Positions 58,375 through 64,000 of a stretch of 64,000 nucleotides of DNA are shown here, piece after piece; the stretch's first letter is position 1, and each line of letters starts with the position of its first letter. A program made the translations under genes and the position numbers. The DNA is from Nocardioides baekrokdamisoli (lineage in GTDB: Bacteria > Actinomycetota > Actinomycetes > Propionibacteriales > Nocardioidaceae). Under the pieces are notes generated by a model, which saw only the letters and a list, made by a program, of their open reading frames with translations, was not told the origin of the DNA and did not search any database. The stretch is from assembly GCF_003945325.1 (NCBI RefSeq), contig NZ_AP019307.1, positions 1,922,001 through 1,986,000 on the forward strand. The letters are read 5' to 3'.

Positions 58375-60659
58375 ACGCCCGAATCTAGCGCGAGCTGGAT
58401 GGCGAAGCCGGGAGCGATCAATCCGTGCCCGGGTTTGCGGGGCACACCCGCTGCGAGGTGTCGGTTGACCTCGCTCTCGAGCGGGTCGCCGAGACGGAGC
58501 TCGATCCGGCTTCCGAAAAGATCGCGTACGGCCGGGCGCAGATCGGACCAGCGGTGGGTCGCGACCGCGAGGTGGATGTCCGCGGCAAGCCCCCGCTCGG
58601 CAATCTGGTGCAGCGAATCCATCCAGCGGTAGTTGTCGCGGATCGCGCTCCACGAGTCGATCAGCAGCACGATCGGCGGCGACGCGCCCGTCTCGCACCT
58701 CCTGCGCAGATGGCGTAACAGTCGATCCACACGCTCGGGCGTCTGCGCGGTGGCGATGCGCTCAGCCGGCAGTGCTCCAGCCAGGCCGCCCGTGAGGTCA
58801 AGAGCCAGCAGACGTACGTCAGGTGTGCTCCGGCGAAGGGCGGCCGCGAGCGTTCGCAGTGCTGTCGACTTGCCGGTCCGGGGTCCACCGACGACGGCGA
58901 CGTGACCTCCGGCTCCGGTCAGGTCGAGGTTGAGTGCGTCGATCCGCTGGTCGCGGGGTCGGTCGACGATGCCGATGGTGGCATGCATCCGGCCGCCGAC
59001 CGGGAGGTCCGCGAGTACGGGCGGGGCATTCAGCGGTGGCAACCACAGGTGGGGCGCGGGCGCTCCCGCGGCACTGCGTACGCGGGCCTCCAGGACGGTG
59101 AGGTCCTCGGTCGCTGATGTGCAGAGCGAGACGACCTCAACCCTCGGTGCCGATGGGACCTTCGTCGCCGGATCCGGTGCCTGGAAGGGTTGCAGCGCGC
59201 CACTGGCGGCCAGCAGCCCCGAACCGGGACGCCGCGGCAGCTCCGCAGCGAGAGGGGATCCGATCGCCAATCGGGACTCGGTCGCGCTGAACGTACGCAG
59301 CGCGATCCGATAGGACAGGTGCGCCTCGAGCCCGTGGAGGCGGCCTTCCTCCAGGCGCTGCGTACTCAGCAGGAGATGGATGCCGAGCGAGCGGCCGAGC
59401 CGACCGACGCGACTGAACAACTCGCTCATCGCCGGATCCGTGGCCAGCAGTTCGGTGAACTCGTCGATCACGATCAGGAGGCGAGGCAGCGGGTGCTCGC
59501 GGACCGAGGAAGCACCGGCAGCGGCCAGGCTGCTCTGACGGCGGACGAGCTCGCCCTCCAACGCTTCGCGGAGCCGGCGGGTCGCCCATGACTCGGCCAG
59601 ATTGGTCACGTACGCCGCGACGTGAGGGAGGCCCTCGAACATTGCGAAGGCGGCACCTCCCTTGAAGTCGATCAGCGCCAGATGGAGTTCCTCAGCCGGA
59701 TGCGTGGCGATGAGTTCGCTGAGGACCTGCCGAAGGAGTTCTGACTTGCCGGATCCGGTGGCACCGACCAGCAGTCCGTGCGGGCCGACGCCGCCGTCCG
59801 CCGCCTCGCGAAGGTCCAGGTGGACGGGACCCTCCTCGCCCATCCCGAGCGTGACGGTCCAGGCCGCGCTCGCGCTGGCTGTCCGGAGCGGTGCGGCAGC
59901 GAGTTGTCGGGCTCGAACAGCCGCCTCAGCAGGACCGCAGCGGAGCGGCTCGTACGCGGCCGTTGTCGCCGGTACGACCTCAACGACGGTCGTCGGCGGC
60001 TGCACGTTGGGGGCTGGGTGCCCGTCGACCACCAGGAGTCGGTGCGTGCCGGCGGCGTCGTGATGAGGAAGGAGCGCGATCCATTGCCAGGCCGCGTGGT
60101 CGTCGGTGTGAATCCGGATCCCGAGTACGTCGGGCGGAAGGCTCTCGGCGGCCTCGAGGATGATCGCCCGTGCGTGTGCCCGGTCGGCCCGGATGCTGCG
60201 GGTCGTCGCCAGATCCAGGAGGTGACGTGCGTCCGGGAGTGTGGCGTACGTCTGCAGGAAGCGGTCACGAGCCGCCACGCACACGGCGTCGGCGCGCGGG
60301 TCGTCGTCGTACGTCGTGAACTCCGGCTCGTGGACGGCAGTGCCCACGACGATGTTCAATCCGTGGTTCGTCGAATCGACCGCGACGAGGTCATTGCGGA
60401 CGCGATCCAACTCGCGTCGGTAGTTCTCGCGGCTGGCCCGCAACTGCCGGCGCCGCGTCGTGCTGGCTGCCCCCGTCTGCAGGGCCATCGCCCCCAGCGT
60501 GGCGATCATCAGGACGAGCCCGATCAGCATCTGCCGGCGTCCCCCGCTGATCACCAGCGCCACGGTGCCGAGGCTGCCGACGACAGGGATCGCCGCCGTT
60601 GCCCACATCGGTGGAGCGTCGGGGCGCAACGGTGGTGAGGGGACTTCGAATGGCGGCAT
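58371..60659 (-). CDS. eccC: EccC/FtsK-like type VII secretion ATPase with two ATPase domains
   Basis: 762 residues. Two N-terminal membrane segments (about 20-62), a connector domain, then FtsK/SpoIIIE ATPase 1 with Walker A GATGSGKSE (about 298) and Walker B LLIVIDEFTEL, and ATPase 2 with GGPRTGKST (about 591) and LLIDSWSA. Full EccC of ESX systems has three ATPase domains in about 1,300 residues, so this is a shortened form. It powers export of WXG proteins. Divergent from the WXG/EccD-type operon with 124 bp between. Confidence 0.88.
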   Translation of the reverse strand: MPPFEVPSPPLRPDAPPMWATAAIPVVGSLGTVALVISGGRRQMLIGLVLMIATLGAMALQTGAASTTRRRQLRASRENYRRELDRVRNDLVAVDSTNHGLNIVVGTAVHEPEFTTYDDDPRADAVCVAARDRFLQTYATLPDARHLLDLATTRSIRADRAHARAIILEAAESLPPDVLGIRIHTDDHAAWQWIALLPHHDAAGTHRLLVVDGHPAPNVQPPTTVVEVVPATTAAYEPLRCGPAEAAVRARQLAAAPLRTASASAAWTVTLGMGEEGPVHLDLREAADGGVGPHGLLVGATGSGKSELLRQVLSELIATHPAEELHLALIDFKGGAAFAMFEGLPHVAAYVTNLAESWATRRLREALEGELVRRQSSLAAAGASSVREHPLPRLLIVIDEFTELLATDPAMSELFSRVGRLGRSLGIHLLLSTQRLEEGRLHGLEAHLSYRIALRTFSATESRLAIGSPLAAELPRRPGSGLLAASGALQPFQAPDPATKVPSAPRVEVVSLCTSATEDLTVLEARVRSAAGAPAPHLWLPPLNAPPVLADLPVGGRMHATIGIVDRPRDQRIDALNLDLTGAGGHVAVVGGPRTGKSTALRTLAAALRRSTPDVRLLALDLTGGLAGALPAERIATAQTPERVDRLLRHLRRRCETGASPPIVLLIDSWSAIRDNYRWMDSLHQIAERGLAADIHLAVATHRWSDLRPAVRDLFGSRIELRLGDPLESEVNRHLAAGVPRKPGHGLIAPGFAIQLALDSGV

Positions 60660-60783
60660 CGGCTGACGGTACGGGCCCGAGCCGACCGATCACGAGAGGG
60701 GAGAAGACGCCTGTGGATAACCCGGACCGGCTGAATCACCGTGGGTACTTCCATTCCTGACAACGTCTTCGAAAGGAACGGAC

Positions 60784-61095
60784 ATGGCAGACACGATTGG
60801 CTTGACCACAGGGGCGCTCGACCGGGCGGCCGCTCTCGTCGGTGCGGCACGGGCGGACCTTCTCGGTCTCGGCGGGCGGCTGACGGCGCGCCTTGCGGAG
60901 AGCCAGACGGGGTGGCGTGGAGATGGTGCACGCTCGTTCTCGTCGTTCCAGATCACGTGGAGTGAGCGACACCGGGAGATCGTGGGAGCCCTTGACGGAT
61001 TCGAAGCCGCGCTGCGTTCGTCGGAGGCCATCACTCAGCGCACGGATGTCGAGCAGGCACAGACCTACGCCGGCGCCGCGGCTGGGTTGGCGTGA
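60784..61095 (+). CDS. WXG100 family protein 1
   Basis: 103 residues, helical hairpin with GWRGDGARSF (W-x-G at about 43-45) and a helical tail, no signal peptide. AAAGGA lies 8 nt before the ATG. It overlaps the second WXG gene by 4 nt (GTGA). The pair likely forms the secreted heterodimer of the system. Confidence 0.85.
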   Translation: MADTIGLTTGALDRAAALVGAARADLLGLGGRLTARLAESQTGWRGDGARSFSSFQITWSERHREIVGALDGFEAALRSSEAITQRTDVEQAQTYAGAAAGLA

Positions 61096-61388
61096 TTGCG
61101 ATGGATCTCGTCGTGTCCCAGGCAGCACTGGCTCAGACCGCTGACGATCTTGGCGCCACCGTCACGGCCATGGCAGCTCGGCTTGCCCAACTCGATCAGG
61201 AGCTGTCACCGCTGAGGACTGAGTGGATCGGCAGTGCGCAGGAGGCGTACGTGGTGGCTCGGGCGCGTTGGAATGCAGAGATCGAGCGACTCTCGGGCGT
61301 ACTCGCTTCTGCCAGGTTGTCGGTGATGCAGTCCGCGGCGGCGTACGCGGAGGCCGATCGCCGCGGTGCGGCCATGTTCGGTCGATGA
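61092..61388 (+). CDS. WXG100 family protein 2
   Basis: 98 residues from the coupled GTG at 61092 (or 95 from the ATG at 61101). Helical hairpin with TEWIGSAQEAY (W-x-G at about 45-47). Partner of WXG protein 1; the stop overlaps the EccD-like start (ATGA). Confidence 0.85.
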   Translation: MIAMDLVVSQAALAQTADDLGATVTAMAARLAQLDQELSPLRTEWIGSAQEAYVVARARWNAEIERLSGVLASARLSVMQSAAAYAEADRRGAAMFGR

Positions 61389-62107
61389 GGCTGCTGGTCG
61401 GCGTCGCGGTCGAGGACCGCGTCATTGAGATGGCCCTTCCAGCCGACGTGCCTTTGGCGCATCTCCTGGCCGACGTTCGTGCCGCTGTCGCCGAGGAGCT
61501 CAGGCAGAAGGAGACGGTCCGATTGATGCCGCGGCTGGTGGACGGGACGTGGCTCGATCTCGAGCGTTCGCTGAGCCAGCAAGCGGGTGCGGTCGGAGGC
61601 CTGATCTGCCTCGAGCGGCGTGAGACCCGCGGTCTGGTGCGCCATCACGACCCCGTCACTGAGATCGCCGACCGTGGGCCTCCGGTGGAACTACTGCCCG
61701 ACACTGCCGCGACGGTTGCGGTCGGCGCGCTCGGCGGCGTTCTGCTGGCCGTATACGGGGGCAGCACGGCAGCAGTCGCCGTCCTTGCCGGCGCACCAGC
61801 CTTCTGGGCCCTGCTGCCAATGCTGGGAGGCATCGCAAACGTCGCGTCAGCCGCCTTGGTTCGCCGGCTGCTGTCGATGGTCTCGGTGGCTGTCGGAGCC
61901 GCCGCGGTGGCCGTGTCGGGGATCGTTGCGTGGACCGGACGTGCCGGGTCTGGCCTGGCTGCCTGCCTCGGCGTGGTGGTGCTGGTTCATGTCAGCCGCA
62001 GGAGCCTCAGGAACGCACTCCTACGGGTCACCCTCACCGCTCTGGAATGGTTGTCGCTCGCAGCGGTCCTGCCGCTGGCTGCCTTGTCGGCGGGTTGGAG
62101 CGGATGA
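61385..62107 (+). CDS. EccD-like type VII secretion membrane protein, short form
   Basis: 240 residues. The N-terminal 80 residues look like the ubiquitin-like YukD domain (MRLLVGVAVEDRVIEMALPADVPLAHLLADV, LVDGTWLDLERSL). Then about six hydrophobic segments between 105 and 238. EccD normally has eleven membrane segments and about 450-500 residues, so this is roughly half. ATGA overlaps at both ends place it in one operon with the WXG genes and the 52-aa gene. Confidence 0.78.
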   Translation: MRLLVGVAVEDRVIEMALPADVPLAHLLADVRAAVAEELRQKETVRLMPRLVDGTWLDLERSLSQQAGAVGGLICLERRETRGLVRHHDPVTEIADRGPPVELLPDTAATVAVGALGGVLLAVYGGSTAAVAVLAGAPAFWALLPMLGGIANVASAALVRRLLSMVSVAVGAAAVAVSGIVAWTGRAGSGLAACLGVVVLVHVSRRSLRNALLRVTLTALEWLSLAAVLPLAALSAGWSG

Positions 62108-62262
62108 TGACCGATCTCGAGCGACTGGCTGTGGCCTGGGAGTCCTGGTCCAGGAAGCGTGCAGCAGTGGTGCACGGACTGCGCCTCGGGCCGCTGATCG
62201 CGGGAGCCGTTGTCACGAGCGCGATGGTCGGTGGGGCGGTGGTGAAACCGATGTTCGGGTGA
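62104..62262 (+). CDS. 52-aa single-span membrane protein, last gene of the secretion operon
   Basis: 52 residues: MMTDLERLAVAWESW, a basic stretch, then a hydrophobic segment GPLIAGAVVTSAMVGGAVV. The ATG at 62104 overlaps the EccD-like stop (ATGA; a second ATG at 62107). Coupling to the operon and a clear membrane span support a real gene, perhaps a small component of the secretion channel. No known family recognised. Confidence 0.6.
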   Translation: MMTDLERLAVAWESWSRKRAAVVHGLRLGPLIAGAVVTSAMVGGAVVKPMFG

Positions 62263-62358
62263 GCATCCGGCTCACGTCACTGACGCCGGCTGGGTGATTT
62301 CAGCCCATGGCGGCCGCGTACGTCCGGTACGTGAATCGGCGCTCTAGCTGCAATGAGG

Positions 62359-62398
62359 AACGGCCTCCAATCCACGTTTCCGCAGGTCAGAGGCCGTT
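62359..62398 (-). terminator. hairpin downstream of tRNA-Ser
   Basis: AACGGCCTC (62359-62367) pairs exactly with GAGGCCGTT (62390-62398), with a 22-nt loop. On the reverse strand it begins 10 nt after the tRNA 3' end. The 96 bp between it and the 52-aa gene shows nothing notable. Confidence 0.65.
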
Positions 62399-62407
62399 TT
62401 CCATCGG

Positions 62408-62492
62408 CGGATCTGGGGGGATTCGAACCCCCGAGGGCGTTAACCCAACACGGATTCCAGCCGTGCGCCATAGGCCACTAGGCGACAGATCC
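62408..62492 (-). tRNA. tRNA-Ser (anticodon GGA)
   Basis: An 85-nt type II tRNA. Acceptor stem GGATCTG/CAGATCC is perfectly paired with discriminator G. The anticodon stem-loop is CACGG-CTGGAAT-CCGTG, anticodon GGA. A long variable arm and the T-loop TTCGAAT are present. CCA is not encoded. It reads UCC/UCU serine codons. Confidence 0.95.
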
Positions 62493-62499
62493 GTGAGCG

Positions 62500-62529
62500 A
62501 GGCTACAAGTGCCGCCCGTCGCCGACCAA
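62500..62529 (-). promoter_or_regulatory. tRNA-Ser promoter
   Basis: On the reverse strand TTGGTC (62529-62524) and TAGCCT (62505-62500) are separated by 18 bp, and the tRNA begins 7 nt after the -10 box, a good housekeeping sigma factor promoter. Confidence 0.7.
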
Positions 62530-62537
62530 AACGCAGG

Positions 62538-63284
62538 TCAGGTGGTGGTCGGCCGATAGCAGGTCAGGTAGTGGTCGCCGGCGCTCCAGCGAACGCTGCT
62601 CACCCCAGTGAGGTACCACCGAGAGGTCCGCACGATGGGTGGGCAGTGCGCCTGTGCCACAGCCAGCCAGGTCGAGCGGGAGGGGTACGCGGAGCCTGGG
62701 ACCCAGACAACTCCGGCTGCGCGGTAGGAGTGCGGCGCCGCACAGGCAACGGGCAAGCCGCCCTGACTGGTCAGGTGGATGCAGCGCGACTGGCCCGGCG
62801 ACAACGGGGATGCCAGCGGGTGCTGGTTCGGAATCGGGTAGAGGTGGCCTGCGCCGGGGAGGCTGACATCGCAGCGGAACCAGCGCGCGCCGGCGCCGTA
62901 CTCGGCCGACGTCGGCACGAAGAAGGAACCGTCGTACCCGGCGACTGCGACGGTCTTCCAGGGGCCGATGGCCTGCTGGGTCGGGACCAGGCACTGCTTC
63001 ACCATGTACTGGATGATCTTGGGGTCGTTGAGCATCGACGAGTACGCCTCGTCCGTCCACAGCCGTCCGACGAAGACGGTACGAGCGACGTGCGGCCCAC
63101 TGCACGACACCGGGGCAGAGGAGTCGCTCACTCCGAGGAACGTGTTCCAGTCGTAGGTGTGGCAGGAACCGACGGCCGGTGCCGGCGGCGCTGAGGCTTC
63201 GGCGGCGAGCGGCGTGAGCAGCGGCGCCATCAGCGCAAGAACGGCGACGATCACGAATCGCAGGGTGCGGGTCCTACCAGGCAT
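62538..63284 (-). CDS. secreted septum-formation-domain family protein
   Basis: 248 residues with a signal peptide (about 1-32, MPGRTRTLRFVIVAVLALMA then a cleavage region at AEASA). Two repeats of the Cys-rich septum_form type follow (VGSCHTYDWNTF...VSCSGPHVARTVFVG and the SRCIH...VACAAPHSYRAAGVVWV half), with paired cysteines suggesting disulfides. Role outside the cell is unknown; the name comes from domain association, not proof. The ATG at 63284 has GGAGA at 8 nt, better than the start at 63314. Confidence 0.78.
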   Translation of the reverse strand: MPGRTRTLRFVIVAVLALMAPLLTPLAAEASAPPAPAVGSCHTYDWNTFLGVSDSSAPVSCSGPHVARTVFVGRLWTDEAYSSMLNDPKIIQYMVKQCLVPTQQAIGPWKTVAVAGYDGSFFVPTSAEYGAGARWFRCDVSLPGAGHLYPIPNQHPLASPLSPGQSRCIHLTSQGGLPVACAAPHSYRAAGVVWVPGSAYPSRSTWLAVAQAHCPPIVRTSRWYLTGVSSVRWSAGDHYLTCYRPTTT

Positions 63285-63369
63285 CGGGTTTCTCCATTTT
63301 CGGAACGGCGGCACCAGGATCGTACGACCGGGTCAGGTGGCCCCGCAGGTGATCAGGACCGATCCGGCT

Positions 63370-63398
63370 TTGGAGCCGGAAGTAGTGCCACCTAGACT
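63370..63398 (+). promoter_or_regulatory. SRP RNA promoter
   Basis: TTGGAG (63370-63375) and TAGACT (63393-63398) with a 17-bp spacer; the SRP RNA starts a few bases later. Typical primary sigma factor promoter. Confidence 0.7.
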
Positions 63399-63400
63399 CG

Positions 63401-63493
63401 GGGCAACCCCCCACGTGGCGCCATCTCGCCGAACCTCCCCAGGGCCGGAAGGCAGCAAGGATAAGCGAGCTCTGTCGGGTACGTGGGGGGCCT
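63401..63493 (+). ncRNA. ffs: signal recognition particle 4.5S-type RNA
   Basis: Contains the conserved SRP domain IV core (CCCAGGGCCGGAAGGCAGC at about 63438-63456, with GGAA tetraloop and the asymmetric internal loop) closed by a long stem whose ends are CCCCCCACGT and ACGTGGGGGG. Size near 95 nt is the small bacterial type. It binds Ffh for membrane protein targeting. Ends are estimated from pairing. Confidence 0.93.
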
Positions 63494-63559
63494 TTGCGTC
63501 CCCCACGATTCTCAGCGGCCCTTCAGCCAAACCTGCCGGTGGGACGACAGAATGCGGGG

Positions 63560-64000
63560 ATGACGTTCGCGCAGCTCTCGGTGATCTGCCTCGTCGCGAT
63601 CCTCGGCCCGTTGCTTGCCTTCCCTCGCGCTTGGCACCTCCCAGTCGTCCTTGGCGAGTTGCTCGCCGGGATCGCGCTGGGGCGTACCGGAGTCCACTAT
63701 CTGCATTCGGACAACGCCACCTTCGCGTTCCTGGCCGACATCGGGTTCGCGCTCGTGATGTTCGTGGCCGGCACGCACGTGCCGGTACGCGATCCCGCGA
63801 TCCGACCGGCCCTGAAGTCGGGCATCGTCCGGGCGGTCGTGGTCGCCGTGATCGCAGGCATTCTCGGGACAGCCATCGCGTACGCCACTGGTGTGCACCA
63901 CGCGCCCCTGTTTGCGGTGCTGATCGCCTCGTCGAGTGCGGCCCTGATCCTGCCGATCGTCGATTCGTTGGGTCTCAAGGGCGGCGGGGTCGTCGGGCTG
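63560..64000 (+). CDS. monovalent cation:proton antiporter (CPA2/KefB type), 3'-truncated by window edge
   Basis: Open frame from the ATG at 63560 to the window end (147 codons). The translation starts MTFAQLSVICLVAILGPLLA and contains HLPVVLGELLAGIALGRTGV and IGFALVMFVAGTHV, the first transmembrane segments and conserved GELLAGxxLG turn of the Na+/H+ exchanger family. Several hydrophobic helices are visible. The rest lies outside the window. Confidence 0.9.
   Translation, partial: MTFAQLSVICLVAILGPLLAFPRAWHLPVVLGELLAGIALGRTGVHYLHSDNATFAFLADIGFALVMFVAGTHVPVRDPAIRPALKSGIVRAVVVAVIAGILGTAIAYATGVHHAPLFAVLIASSSAALILPIVDSLGLKGGGVVGL

Noticed and set aside
1..64000. Insertion sequences, integrases or prophage genes
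   Set aside because: No transposase, integrase or phage structural motifs were recognised in any plausible gene; the tRNA-Ser has no adjacent integrase or duplicated 3' end.

Overview
The window is chromosomal DNA from a high-GC actinobacterium, most likely Nocardioides or a close relative in the Nocardioidaceae. This is inferred from gene content and codon use (Val-Arg written GTA-CGN, Ala-Tyr written GCG-TAC), the many acyl-CoA genes, a mycothiol-type DinB-fold protein, WXG100/EccC secretion genes, a small bacterial SRP RNA, and many start codons sitting 6-8 nt after a TANNNT box (leaderless mRNAs). I see no phage, transposase, integrase or CRISPR array. The window looks like ordinary chromosome with one secretion island near its right end.

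Layout. 1-6.9 kb: 5'-truncated M3 metallopeptidase, two tiny reverse-strand genes with a common HWVP motif, DEAD-box RNA helicase, penicillin-binding lipoprotein, and a coupled HIT/pirin pair. 7-10.1 kb: a reverse-strand FadH-type dienoyl-CoA reductase behind its PadR regulator, and an HTH regulator. 10.1-23.5 kb: a lipid-catabolism block with CaiB-type racemase, FAD monooxygenase, TetR, three acyl-CoA enzymes, two tandem AurF-type diiron proteins, alpha/beta hydrolase, acyl-CoA synthetase, further TetR and MerR regulators, a methyltransferase and an SRPBCC protein. 23.5-27 kb: FadA/FadB-type beta-oxidation pair. 27.2-36.3 kb: an eight-gene, mostly ATGA-coupled operon (TetR, DinB-fold protein, split AtuA, two acyl-CoA dehydrogenases, biotin-dependent acyl-CoA carboxylase) resembling the terpenoid (atu) or leucine (liu) branched acyl-CoA pathways. 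36.3-43.4 kb: frameshifted RDD gene, YihY membrane protein, enoyl-CoA hydratase, MocR regulator divergent from a YczE-type membrane protein, and a HelR/HelD-like RNA polymerase motor. 43.5-46.6 kb: two secreted GH6-like proteins. 46.7-51.9 kb: PhzE-like ADIC/anthranilate synthase, glutamine amidotransferase, PabB, then zwf. 51.9-56.3 kb: MprAB-like two-component system, and a MoxR ATPase with a VWA protein. 56.3-62.3 kb: compact type VII secretion island. 62.4-64 kb: tRNA-Ser(GGA), a septum-formation-type secreted protein, SRP RNA, and the start of a cation/proton antiporter.

How the parts fit. Much of 7-39 kb is a catabolic toolkit that activates (acyl-CoA synthetase), racemises, dehydrogenates, hydrates, carboxylates and thiolytically cleaves acyl-CoA esters, under several local repressors whose candidate operators are visible. 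The clearest is a TetR protein with GGTACA-N3-TGTACC palindromes at its own divergent promoter and again in front of the racemase/monooxygenase operon 3 kb away.

The most unusual non-genic signal is a set of 22-bp head-to-tail repeat units, in two subfamilies with a common GCCGA(A/G)A prefix. They sit directly at gene 3' ends, sometimes supplying the stop codon, in tandem and inverted pairs at four loci. Other points of interest are a monooxygenase that lacks the His of the Baeyer-Villiger fingerprint, GH6-like proteins without the usual acid motif, a PhzE-like enzyme without phenazine genes, and a minimal type VII locus whose lipase-like protein is coupled to its own WXG partner.
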